From contig NZ_CP141058.1 in NCBI RefSeq assembly GCF_034661175.1, forward strand, positions 310,001 to 374,000: a stretch of 64,000 nt of DNA, read 5' to 3'. Below, in pieces: positions 25,453 through 32,796 of the stretch. The number at the start of each line of letters is the position of its first letter. The first letter of the stretch is position 1. Below the pieces are notes generated by a model, which saw only the letters and a list, made by a program, of their open reading frames with translations, was not told where the DNA came from and did not search any database. Both the position numbers and the translations under genes were made by a program. Source of the DNA: Nocardioides renjunii (GTDB lineage Bacteria; Actinomycetota; Actinomycetes; Propionibacteriales; Nocardioidaceae).

Positions 25453-25483
25453 TTGAACTCAAGTTAACTTCAACTTGAACGAT
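25453..25483 (+). promoter_or_regulatory. SoxR-controlled promoter for the SDR/QueA-like operon
   Basis: -35 TTGAAC (25453-25458), a 19-bp spacer starting TCAAGTTAACTT (palindrome core AAGTTAACTT), then -10-like AACGAT (25478-25483). The layout matches the enteric soxS promoter, where the same TCAAGTTAACTT sits right after the -35 in an overlong spacer. Confidence 0.7.
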
Positions 25484-25513
25484 AGCCCCATGAACATGAG
25501 GACGTGAGCACGG

Positions 25514-26191
25514 GTGGCACTGGTCACCGGAGGATCGGCCGGTCTCGGACTGGCCCTGAGCAGGGCACTGGCGGAGCAGGGCTGGCAGGTCCTGACGGAC
25601 GGGAGGACCGGGGAGCGGTTCGCGGACGCGGCGCTCCCCGACGGGGTCACCGCGGTGGTCGGCGACATCACCGACGCCGAGCACCGGGCGCACCTCGTCG
25701 CCGAGGTGGCGGCGCGCGGCCGGCTCGACCTGCTGGTCCACAACGCGAGCACGCTCGGCCCCCTCCCCATGCGGCCGCTGGCCGAGGTGGACGTCGCGGA
25801 CCTGCAGCAGGTGTGGCGCACCAACATCGGTGCCCCGCTGGTGCTCACCTCCGCGCTGCTGCCCTGGCTCGGGCTGGCCGACGGGGTGGTGCTGTCCATC
25901 AGCTCCGACGCGGCGGTGAACCACTACGAGTGGTGGGGGCTGTACGGCGCGAGCAAGGCCGCGCTCGACCACGTGACCCTGACCTACGCCGCCGAGACGG
26001 GGCTGACCGCCTATGCCGTCGACCCCGGCGACATGCGCACCGCCATGCACCAGGACGCCTTCCCGGGGGAGGACATCTCCGACCGGCCGCTGCCGGAGAG
26101 CGTCGTGCCGCAGCTGCTCGCCCTGCTCGGCACCCGCCCGCCGTCGGGTCGCTACCGCGCCTCGGACCTCGCCGTGCAGGAGGCGTCGTGA
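25514..26191 (+). CDS. Short-chain dehydrogenase/reductase
   Basis: 225-residue classical SDR. Cofactor motif TGGSAGLGLAL at the extreme N-terminus, HNAS in strand 4, catalytic Ser in SISSDAAV and YGASK (Tyr-x3-Lys), then VDPGDMRTAMHQD after strand 6. Substrate unknown. The only available start is GTG 25514, because an in-frame TGA lies 9 bp upstream, giving a very short N-terminus; GAGGAC is 10 nt upstream. It is first in an operon with the QueA-like gene and lies behind the SoxR-type promoter. Confidence 0.85.
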   Translation: MALVTGGSAGLGLALSRALAEQGWQVLTDGRTGERFADAALPDGVTAVVGDITDAEHRAHLVAEVAARGRLDLLVHNASTLGPLPMRPLAEVDVADLQQVWRTNIGAPLVLTSALLPWLGLADGVVLSISSDAAVNHYEWWGLYGASKAALDHVTLTYAAETGLTAYAVDPGDMRTAMHQDAFPGEDISDRPLPESVVPQLLALLGTRPPSGRYRASDLAVQEAS

Positions 26192-27237
26192 TGCTGCTGT
26201 CGGAGACCCCGCAGACTCGCTTCACCGCATCCGCGTTCGCGCCCCGGCCCGCGGAGGAGCGCGGCCTCGCGCGCGACGAGGTGCGGCTGCTGGTCGGCAC
26301 CCCCGACGGCCTGGAGCACGCGCACTTCCGTGACCTGGCCGCCCACCTGCACGCCGGCGACGTCCTCGTGGTGAACACCTCGGCGACCACCGCGGGCGAG
26401 GTCGACGCCTCCCTCGACGGCGCGCCGGTCGTGCTCCACGTGGCCCACCACCTCGAGGACGGCGACCGTGTGGTCGAGCTGCGCACGGCGCCCGACGCCG
26501 CCCGCGCCGTCCTGGACGCCGTGCCCGGCGCGGTCGTGACGGTCGGGGACGTACGCCTGGTGCTGCAGGGCCCGTGGCCGGGTGGGGCGTCCTCGCCGAC
26601 TGGGTCCGGCAACCGCCTCTGGCGCGCCGCGGTGCGCGGCGACCTCGACCGCCAGCTCGACTGGAACGGGCGCCCGATCGCGTACGGCTACCTCGACCGC
26701 CGCTATCCCCTCGCCGACTACCAGACCGTCTTCGCCACCCACCCGGGCAGCGCCGAGATGGCGTCGGCCGGCCGGCCCTTCACCCCCGACCTGGTGACCC
26801 GGCTGGTCACGGCGGGCGTCCAGGTCGCGCCGGTCACGCTGCACACCGGTGTCTCCTCGCAGGAGGCCGGCGAGGCGCCGGGTCCGGAGTGGTTCGAGGT
26901 GCCGCCGACGAGTGCTCGCGTGATCAACGGCGCCCGCGACAACGGCGGCCGCGTGATCGCGGTGGGCACGACGGCGACCCGGGCCGTGGAGTCGTCGGTC
27001 CTCGGCCGGCACGTCGTCGCGAGCCGGGGCTGGACCTCGCGCGTGGTGACGCCCGCGCAGCCGCCGCGCGTCGTCGACGGCCTGGTCACCGGGTGGCACG
27101 ACCCGATGGCCTCGCACCTGCTGCTGGTGGAGGCCGTCGCGGGCGCCGGGCTCACCCAGGCGGCGTACGACGCGGCCGTGGCGGAGGGCTACCTCTGGCA
27201 CGAGTTCGGCGACTCGGCGCTGCTGCTGAGGAGATGA
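26191..27237 (+). CDS. QueA-like protein (S-adenosylmethionine:tRNA ribosyltransferase-isomerase family)
   Basis: 348-residue protein of the QueA fold. Recognisable pieces: [55 protein letters not shown], then [28 protein letters not shown] and [10 protein letters not shown]. The canonical QueA PTAGLHFT is ASAGRPFT here and the GAGTF loop after LH is absent, so queuosine chemistry is doubtful. No other queuosine gene is nearby. ATG 26191 follows CAGGAGG at 7 nt and overlaps the SDR stop by one base. Co-transcription with an SDR under SoxR suggests a redox-linked function. Confidence 0.78.
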   Translation: MLLSETPQTRFTASAFAPRPAEERGLARDEVRLLVGTPDGLEHAHFRDLAAHLHAGDVLVVNTSATTAGEVDASLDGAPVVLHVAHHLEDGDRVVELRTAPDAARAVLDAVPGAVVTVGDVRLVLQGPWPGGASSPTGSGNRLWRAAVRGDLDRQLDWNGRPIAYGYLDRRYPLADYQTVFATHPGSAEMASAGRPFTPDLVTRLVTAGVQVAPVTLHTGVSSQEAGEAPGPEWFEVPPTSARVINGARDNGGRVIAVGTTATRAVESSVLGRHVVASRGWTSRVVTPAQPPRVVDGLVTGWHDPMASHLLLVEAVAGAGLTQAAYDAAVAEGYLWHEFGDSALLLRR

Positions 27238-27273
27238 TGGGGCGCCGAAACCCCACCCGCGCCGCCGATGCCG

Positions 27274-27439
27274 TAGGGTGGACCACGTTGAAGGGACAGT
27301 CCGCTGTCCTGGCCGCACACGACGTCGCGGCTCGTATCTCGTTTTTCCTGGTTTTCGGTTCGCTGGACATCAGTACGGATGGATGTCTTCAGCGGTGCGG
27401 GCGCAGAGTGCGCCCGACACGAGAACAAAGGAACAGATC
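27274..27439 (+). promoter_or_regulatory. Promoter and long leader of the cold-shock gene
   Basis: TAGGGT (27274-27279) would give a transcript start near 27286 and a leader of about 154 nt, with an AT-richer patch TCGTTTTTCCTGGTTTTCGG (from 27338) and an AAAGGA Shine-Dalgarno at 27427. Long 5' UTRs are usual for cold-shock mRNAs; no specific fold was identified. Confidence 0.4.
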
Positions 27440-27643
27440 ATGGCTCAGGGAACTGTCAAGTGGTTCAACGCTGACAAGGGCTTCGGCTTCATCGCGCAGG
27501 ACGGCGGCGGCGAGGACGTGTTCGTCCACTTCTCCGCGATCCAGTCCAGCGGCTACAAGTCGCTCGAGGAGAACCAGAAGGTCGAGTTCGACCTGGCCCA
27601 GGGCCCCAAGGGTCCCCAGGCCGAGAACGTCCGCGTCTCCTGA
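27440..27643 (+). CDS. cspA: Cold-shock protein, CspA family
   Basis: 67-residue single cold-shock domain with RNP1 (KGFGFI) and RNP2 (VFVHF) nucleic-acid-binding motifs and the starting [10 protein letters not shown]. It binds single-stranded RNA/DNA as an RNA chaperone. ATG 27440 has AAAGGA upstream. The length equals actinobacterial CspA. Followed by a strong terminator, so it is monocistronic. Confidence 0.95.
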   Translation: MAQGTVKWFNADKGFGFIAQDGGGEDVFVHFSAIQSSGYKSLEENQKVEFDLAQGPKGPQAENVRVS

Positions 27644-27651
27644 TCTCGCTT

Positions 27652-27689
27652 CGAGGAGCCCCGACCGCCTGTGCGGTCGGGGCTCCTCG
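27652..27689 (+). terminator. Strong hairpin terminator of cspA
   Basis: Perfect 17-bp stem (27652-27668 with 27673-27689) and CTGT loop, 8 nt after the stop. Confidence 0.9.
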
Positions 27690-27697
27690 TGCGTTGC

Positions 27698-27739
27698 GGG
27701 CCGGGTGCGGGCCGGGTGCGGGCCGGGTGCGGGCCGGGT
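27698..27739. repeat. 11-bp tandem repeat, about 3.8 copies
   Basis: GGGCCGGGTGC repeated at 27698, 27709, 27720 and partly 27731, in the 336-bp gap between cspA and the methyltransferase. The rest of that gap holds the cspA terminator, a GATATC palindrome and a 13-bp hairpin. Confidence 0.95.
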
Positions 27740-27852
27740 CGGGGTCGTGGCGTGAGTCCGTGAGGACCATGTGACGGCGTCGCCACCGCACCGTGAGGGC
27801 GCCCGACACGCGACGTGACGATGCTCGTCGCATGAGCACCGGCGGCTCCGGA

Positions 27853-27872
27853 GTCACCGGATATCCGGTGAC
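27853..27872. repeat. Perfect 20-bp palindrome GTCACCGGATATCCGGTGAC
   Basis: Self-complementary over 20 bp and intergenic. A copy with one mismatch is at 5893-5912. It looks like an operator for a dimeric regulator or a dispersed palindromic element. Confidence 0.8.
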
Positions 27873-27883
27873 CGCCGGGACAT

Positions 27884-27924
27884 CGCGGAAGATCCGAGCC
27901 ACCCGGTGACCCGGATCTTCCGCG
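27884..27924 (-). terminator. 13-bp hairpin downstream of the methyltransferase
   Basis: Arms CGCGGAAGATCCG (27884-27896) and CGGATCTTCCGCG (27912-27924), perfect, 15-nt loop, 55 nt beyond the stop at 27980. Confidence 0.65.
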
Positions 27925-27979
27925 CTCTTGGTCGGGAGGCTGCCCGCGGACGCCCCCCGGCTGGGTAGCGGGCAGCGGG

Positions 27980-28588
27980 TCAGGGTGCGCCCTCCGCATC
28001 CCCGGGTCGCCGGGCGATGACGTGGAACGTGTGCCAGTGCTTCACCACGCCTCCGAAGGACGGGCCGTCGCGCTCCTCCTCGACGAGGTCGACGACCTCG
28101 AGCCCGGCCATCAGCTGGTCGACGCCGGATCGCGGGTGGAAGCTCAGCCCCGGTGTGCCGTGCCAGTCGTCGCGCGGACCGAAGAGGTCCACCCCGAGCC
28201 AGCCGCCGGGCAGCAGGCTCCGGCGGACCCGCTCCCACACGAACGCGAAGTCGGTGCTCGGGACGAACGGCAGGCTCAGGCTGCTGTGCACCAGCGCCAC
28301 CCGCCCCGGCGCAACGTCGCGGAGGTCGCCCACGACGGCGGTGACGTCCCCTCCGGCGACCAGGTCCTGGAGCCGGTCCGGCATCGAGGGGTCCGAGTCG
28401 ACCGCCGTCACGTGCCAGCCCGCGGCCACCAGCGCACGGGTCTCCACACCGCTGCCGCAGCCGAGGTCGAGGGCCGCTCGCCCGTTGCCGGGGCCCGCGT
28501 GCTCCAGCAGGCGCTTCGCCAGTGGCCGGACGGGTCGGGTCAGCTGCGCCTCGTTGTACGCCTGCCACGTCGGCCGCTCGCCGCTCAC
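27980..28588 (-). CDS. Class I SAM-dependent methyltransferase
   Basis: 202-residue methyltransferase with motif I LDLGCGSGVETRAL, the acidic end of strand 2 VTAVDSDPSM, VVGDLRDV (motif II region) and a post-motif helix LLPGGWLGVDLFG. The substrate cannot be told from sequence; a C-terminal extension VKHWHTFHVIARRP completes the sheet. Start GTG 28588. It is read towards the hairpin at 27884. Neighbouring MDMPI-like and PLD-like genes on the same strand are probably independent. Confidence 0.82.
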   Translation of the reverse strand: MSGERPTWQAYNEAQLTRPVRPLAKRLLEHAGPGNGRAALDLGCGSGVETRALVAAGWHVTAVDSDPSMPDRLQDLVAGGDVTAVVGDLRDVAPGRVALVHSSLSLPFVPSTDFAFVWERVRRSLLPGGWLGVDLFGPRDDWHGTPGLSFHPRSGVDQLMAGLEVVDLVEEERDGPSFGGVVKHWHTFHVIARRPGDAEGAP

Positions 28589-28613
28589 CCGATCAGGGTG
28601 GCAGAGGTGGGCG

Positions 28614-29237
28614 CTACAGCACGGAGAACCCCGCCGGCAGCCCGTCGCGACCGGTGGCCGCGAGCAGCAGCGGGCCCGCGAGCCCGCGGTCGACGGCGAG
28701 CCGGGAGGCGAGCGCCAACGCGTGCGACGCCGCCGTGGAAGGTGGGTCGGCGGGGAGGTCCAGCGCCCGCGCGAGGTCGGCGGTGTGCACCACCAGCTCG
28801 AAGGTGCGGGTGGGCAGGTAGTCCGCGAGCCGCATCCCGCCCGCGATGGTGGTGACGAGCTCGGCGCCGGAGCACGCGGTGAGCAGGGGTACGACCCGCG
28901 CGGCGACGGCGGACACGGCCGCCGACGGATCCGGACCGAGCGCCGCGCCCGCCTCGCGTCCCCGGGCCGCGACGTCGGTCCCGCCGGCGACGGTCCGCGT
29001 CGCCGCGTAGTAGTCCGCCGTCGACGCGACCTGCGCGGTGTCAGCGGGCCGGGACAGGTAGGTCTCGACCGTGAGGAGGGCCCGGCTGGTGTGGCCGGCG
29101 AGGCTGCGCACGTCCCACTCGCCCAGTCCCGGTCGGTCCCAGCGGTCCCCGACCGACGCGGTGGTCGTGACGAACCACGCCGCGGCCTCCTCGAAGGCGT
29201 GGCGCGACTCGTCCCAGGTCGAGGGCGGCTGCGACAT
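28614..29237 (-). CDS. Maleylpyruvate isomerase N-terminal domain (DinB-fold) protein
   Basis: 207-residue MDMPI-family protein. WDRPGLGEWDVRSLAGHTSRALLTVE (about residues 34-60) carries the W-D-V-R-x-L-x-x-H signature and RTFELVVHTADLARAL (about 145) the second conserved His. These proteins use mycothiol or are thiol-dependent transferases; no isomerase C-terminal domain follows. Second member of the family in the window, with little similarity to the one at 10211. Start ATG 29237 has only AGGA next to it. Confidence 0.72.
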   Translation of the reverse strand: MSQPPSTWDESRHAFEEAAAWFVTTTASVGDRWDRPGLGEWDVRSLAGHTSRALLTVETYLSRPADTAQVASTADYYAATRTVAGGTDVAARGREAGAALGPDPSAAVSAVAARVVPLLTACSGAELVTTIAGGMRLADYLPTRTFELVVHTADLARALDLPADPPSTAASHALALASRLAVDRGLAGPLLLAATGRDGLPAGFSVL

Positions 29238-29308
29238 GTCCTGATCGTCGCGCCTCGGCGCTGGCGGGTCCAGCGGATCGACGCCGGCGCGGGACCGGCG
29301 GGCGCCGC

Positions 29309-30766
29309 CTAGAAGTCCGACGTCCCGCGCAGGCCGCGGGGTCGGCCGTCGGGGTCGTAGAGCCGGCGGTAGGTCGGGCGGGCCCACAGCGTCGTACGCC
29401 GCGAGAGCCGGGGCGGGCGGTGCAGGCCGATGCGGCTGCCCGGTGCGTCGACGCGCTCGCGCCACAGCGACAGCGGGTCGTCGAGGTCGGCCAGGCGCGG
29501 GTCGTCGTCGGCCAGGCCGAGGTGCTCGGCCCAGAGCGAGGTGCGCAGGCCGCGCGGCAGCTCGTCGTCCGGGTCGACCACCGCGCAGGTGAGCTCCGAG
29601 TCGTGGGTCCACGAGCGGAGGTTGAGGTTGTCGGAGCCGATCGTCATCCACTGGTCGTCGACGATGCACACTTTGGCGTGCACGTAGACCGGGGTGCCCT
29701 GCGGGGTGTGCAGGTCGAACATCTCGAACCGGTCCCCGCCCGCCTCGCGCAGCCGGTCCCAGGCGAGCCGCTGCCCGTACTTCATCGGGGGACCGCCCCA
29801 CCGGGTGTCGTCCTCGGGGAACCGCGGCACGACGGCGATCACGTGCAGCCCGGGCTCGCGCCGCAGCGCGTCGGCCAGCGTCGTGGCCACCACGTCGGAC
29901 CAGAAGTACTGGTCCTCGATGTAGACGAGCCGACGTGCCCGGCTGAAGGCGCGGGAGTACGCCCGTGCGATCGAGCGCTCGCCCTCGGGTGCGAACGGGT
30001 ACGCCGGCCGCTTGCGGGGGTAGGTGCGGAGGATCTGCACCTGGTGGCGCCCGGCCTCCGGCGGCGGGTCCCAGCGCTCGGGCAGCGGCTCGGGATGGCG
30101 GGGCATGCGGGCGATCCGGTGCGCGACGGCGCGGTAGGGGTTGCGGTGGTCGAGCGGCGTGGGGTCGTCCCACCGCTCCGCGAACGTGTCGAGGACGTGG
30201 GCGACGGCCGGTCCCCGGATCTCCGCCATCGCGTCGTGCCACGGCGGCGCGTCGCCGTAGCGGTCGTCCAGCGGCGCAGCCTGCGGGTCGCCACCGTGGG
30301 CCGCGTCGTCGCGCCGGCTGTAGCAGAGGTCGATCCCCCCGACGAACGCGACGTCCTCCTCGGGACGGCCCTGGCGGCGCACGACGAACAGCTTCTGGTG
30401 GTGCGAGCCGCCGCGCCGTACCCGCTCGTCGAGCAGGGCCTCACCGCCGCACTCGTTGATGATCCGGCCCAGGTGCTCGTTCTCCTCGCCGTTGAGCCGG
30501 CCCGGGTGCGAGCGCCACATCAGGGACCGCACCTCCACGTCGCGAGCGGCCGCCGCCCGCAGCAGCTCGGCGACCGTGGGACCGTCCTCGGCCAGCCGCT
30601 CGTCGGCGTCGCCGCGCCAGTCCGTGAAGAAGATGCGGTCGCCGGCACCGGTCGCCGAGACGGCCTCGACCAGTCGCGCGAAGTAGTCGACGCCGTGGAC
30701 CCGCGGCACCACGAGGTTGCCCGACGTCCACGGCCGTTCCGACTCGGGAAGGAACCACTCGCTCAC
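29309..30766 (-). CDS. Phospholipase D-like family protein
   Basis: 485-residue PLD-superfamily protein with two HKD-type motifs: HHQKLFVVRRQ with VAFVGGIDLCY (about residues 120-150) and HAKVCIVDDQWMTIGSDNLNLRSW (about 365-385). The pair forms one active site for phosphodiester transfer. No signal peptide, so it is cytosolic or cardiolipin-synthase-like without membrane helices. The first motif keeps His-x-Lys but is followed by a shorter acidic segment than usual. Start GTG 30766. Likely acts on phospholipid headgroups; function unproven. Confidence 0.85.
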   Translation of the reverse strand: MSEWFLPESERPWTSGNLVVPRVHGVDYFARLVEAVSATGAGDRIFFTDWRGDADERLAEDGPTVAELLRAAAARDVEVRSLMWRSHPGRLNGEENEHLGRIINECGGEALLDERVRRGGSHHQKLFVVRRQGRPEEDVAFVGGIDLCYSRRDDAAHGGDPQAAPLDDRYGDAPPWHDAMAEIRGPAVAHVLDTFAERWDDPTPLDHRNPYRAVAHRIARMPRHPEPLPERWDPPPEAGRHQVQILRTYPRKRPAYPFAPEGERSIARAYSRAFSRARRLVYIEDQYFWSDVVATTLADALRREPGLHVIAVVPRFPEDDTRWGGPPMKYGQRLAWDRLREAGGDRFEMFDLHTPQGTPVYVHAKVCIVDDQWMTIGSDNLNLRSWTHDSELTCAVVDPDDELPRGLRTSLWAEHLGLADDDPRLADLDDPLSLWRERVDAPGSRIGLHRPPRLSRRTTLWARPTYRRLYDPDGRPRGLRGTSDF

Positions 30767-30821
30767 CTGCTCAGGTTGGCAGCAGTCGCCCCGGACGTCG
30801 ACGGCGTGCCACCCTCAGGGC

Positions 30822-31259
30822 GTGGCTGATCGTGCACGGGCGCTGACCCCGGAGACCCTCGGTGCCTGGCTCGTGAAGGCCACCGGCGCCGCTCCGTCGA
30901 CCATCGCCCACGTCCGCGCGGGCTTCACCGGCGTGGAGACGTGGTGCGTGCGACCGACCTACCGGACGGCGCTGGTCGCGGCCGGGCAGCCGGTGCTGCT
31001 GTGGGTCAGCGGCACCGAGGCGGACCTGCCCGCCGGCATCTACGCGCACGGCAGGACCGCGGGCCCCGCGGCCGACGGCGTGATGCCGGTGGCGCTCGAG
31101 CCGCTCACCGACCCGCTGCCACGGTCGGAGCTGGTCGGGCACCCGGACCTGTCCACCATGGAGGTGCTGCGGATGCCGGCCGGCAGCAACCCGTCGTACG
31201 TCACGCCTGGGCAGCTCGAGGCCCTGGCCGCCATGCGCCCGGAGCTGCTCACCGTGTGA
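30822..31259 (+). CDS. EVE/PUA-like domain protein (tentative)
   Basis: 145-residue cytosolic protein. The order W-C-V-R-P near residue 40, AGQPVLLWVSGTEADLPAGIYAHG, VMPVALEPLTDPLPRSELVGHP and LRMPAGSNPSYVTPGQLEAL resembles EVE/PUA-like domains that bind modified bases. The assignment rests on pattern only. Start GTG 30822. Divergent from the PLD-like gene. Confidence 0.55.
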   Translation: MADRARALTPETLGAWLVKATGAAPSTIAHVRAGFTGVETWCVRPTYRTALVAAGQPVLLWVSGTEADLPAGIYAHGRTAGPAADGVMPVALEPLTDPLPRSELVGHPDLSTMEVLRMPAGSNPSYVTPGQLEALAAMRPELLTV

Positions 31260-31307
31260 GGTCGTGCCGGGCAGTTTTCATGCCTGTTACACGGCGGCGA
31301 CCCCGCC

Positions 31308-31718
31308 GTGGCCGCCCTCATGGAGGCGGCCTTCGAGATGTGGGGCGTGCCGACGATCGTCCCCGACCGCTCCCGGCTGGCGGGGATGGTCAAGCAGCTG
31401 GAAACCGAGGTGCCGACACGGCGGGACGGCGTCGACGTACGCCTCGCGGACGGGCGGACCCTCATCGTGCACGCAGACTCGCTGCTGCTCGACGGGGTGC
31501 CGGTCGAGCTGTCCCCGGTGCCGCTGTCGGTGCTCAACGCCCTGCTGGTCAACCCGGGATTCGTGGTCTCGCGACGCGCGCTGCTGGCCGCGCTGCCCAG
31601 CGGCCGGGCCGGCTCCGAGCACGCGGTCGAGATGGCGGTCGCGCGCCTGCGCGCGGCGATCGGCACCAAGGCGGTGGTGACGGTCGTGAAGCGGGGCTAC
31701 CGCCTCGCGGTCGCCTGA
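31308..31718 (+). pseudogene. C-terminal remnant of a HemD-winged-helix fusion
   Basis: 136 residues. The first part (GVPTIVPDRSRLAGMVKQLETEVP) resembles the very end of the uroporphyrinogen-III synthase domain, and the rest (LLLDGVPVELSPVPLSVLNALLVNPGFVVSRRALLAALP, then AVEMAVARLRAAIG, VVTVVKRGYRLAVA) is an OmpR-type winged helix. This pairing is known from actinobacterial bifunctional HemD/response-regulator-like proteins. The catalytic domain is missing: the frame opens only at 31260, just after the previous stop. It may still work as a DNA-binding protein from the GTG at 31308, which has no Shine-Dalgarno. Confidence 0.6.
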
Positions 31719-31777
31719 GGGCTCACCTGGCACGTTCGACGGACTGGGCGGACCGGGTCTGGAGCCGTCAGGGCCGG

Positions 31778-31848
31778 AGCGGACGCGAGGATTCGAACCT
31801 CGACCATTTCCCTGGAAGGGAAGTGTGCTGCAACTACACCACGTCCGC
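31778..31848 (-). tRNA. tRNA-Gly (anticodon TCC)
   Basis: Acceptor GCGGACG pairs with CGTCCGC over 7 bp. T arm CGAGG-TTCGAAT-CCTCG is perfect, and the D arm GTG-9 nt-CAC is short. The anticodon loop CTTCCAG gives TCC, reading GGA/GGG. The base pair at the foot of the anticodon stem is a C-A mismatch. CCA is not encoded. Confidence 0.9.
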
Positions 31849-31967
31849 ACAGCCGGCCCCCCTGACGAGGCTGACGCGTGATCAGTATGGACCACGACGG
31901 CCGGACGCCCGTGCCCACCCCGCGGCCCCGCCCTGAGTGTGGGTGGCTGCACCTGCGGCGAGGCGCC

Positions 31968-31973
31968 TAGCCT
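31968..31973 (+). promoter_or_regulatory. -10 hexamer for the VOC protein at 31980
   Basis: TAGCCT, 6 nt before the ATG. Confidence 0.5.
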
Positions 31974-31979
31974 GCAGGG

Positions 31980-32663
31980 ATGGCCGTACGCGTGGAGTCG
32001 CTGACCGTCCGTGCCGCCGACCCCGAGCGGGCCGCGTCCTTCTGGGGCGACCTCCTCGGCTGGGCACGGTCCGGGGCGTCGCTGGAGTCGGACGGGACCG
32101 TTCCCTACGACCTGTTGTTCGTCGCCTCCGACGAGCCGGTGCTGCTCCCGAACCAGGTCCACCTCCACCTGACCAGCAACACCACCACGCAGGAGGAGAC
32201 CGTGGCCCGGGCGCTCGCGCTGGGCGCGTCGCACCTCGACGTCGGGCAGCGGCCGGACGAGGACCACGTCGTCCTCGCGGACCCCGAGGGCAACGCGTTC
32301 TGCGTCACCGAGGAGGGCAACCGCTGGCTCGCGGGCACCGCGTTCCTCGGCGAGCTCGCTGCCGACGGCACCCGCGAGGTCGGCGTCTTCTGGGCCGTGG
32401 CCCTCGACTGGCCGCTGGTGTGGGACGAGGACGGCGAGACCGCGATCGCACCGCCGCAGGGCGGGCACAAGATCGCGTGGGGCGGACCGCCGCTCGACGA
32501 GCGGCGCGGTCCCAACCGGACGTACCTCTGCCTGGTCGCCGACGACCTCGACACCGAGGTGGACCGGCTGGTGGGACTCGGCGCCACGGTCGTCCGGCGG
32601 CTGGGCGGTCGAGTCGAGATGGCCGACCCGGACGGCAACGAGCTCTGGGTGCGCGGGGGCTGA
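31980..32663 (+). CDS. Two-domain VOC/glyoxalase-like protein
   Basis: 227-residue protein with two VOC modules: residues 1-115 (VESLTVRAADPERAASFWGDLLGW ... VVLADPEGNAFCV) and 118-225 (GVFWAVALDWPLVWDED ... VEMADPDGNELWVRG). The phrases DPEGNAF and DPDGNELW are typical of glyoxalase_6-like actinobacterial proteins. A metal-ligand Glu is present only in the second module. Function unknown. It lies directly before the 53-bp repeats. Confidence 0.78.
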   Translation: MAVRVESLTVRAADPERAASFWGDLLGWARSGASLESDGTVPYDLLFVASDEPVLLPNQVHLHLTSNTTTQEETVARALALGASHLDVGQRPDEDHVVLADPEGNAFCVTEEGNRWLAGTAFLGELAADGTREVGVFWAVALDWPLVWDEDGETAIAPPQGGHKIAWGGPPLDERRGPNRTYLCLVADDLDTEVDRLVGLGATVVRRLGGRVEMADPDGNELWVRGG

Positions 32664-32673
32664 GGGGGCAGTC

Positions 32674-32790
32674 CGGACACGTGTCCGAGGAACTGCCCTC
32701 GGACCGACCGTCGGAGGGCAGCAACGCGGACACGTGTCCGAGGAACTGCCCTCGGAGCCACCGCCGGAGGGCAACAACGCGGACACGTGT
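32674..32790. repeat. 53-bp tandem repeat, about 2.2 copies, with CACGTG palindromes
   Basis: GGACACGTGTCC occurs at 32675, 32728 and (truncated, GGACACGTGT) 32781, a period of 53 bp. Between them a CTGCCCTC / GAGGGCAG inverted repeat can form a hairpin in each unit. The array fills the 133-bp gap between the VOC gene and the symporter stop. Confidence 0.9.
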
Positions 32791-32796
32791 GCCCCG

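Noticed and set aside
32674..32790. 53-bp repeats as a CRISPR array
   Set aside because: Whole units are repeated; there are no distinct spacers and no cas genes.
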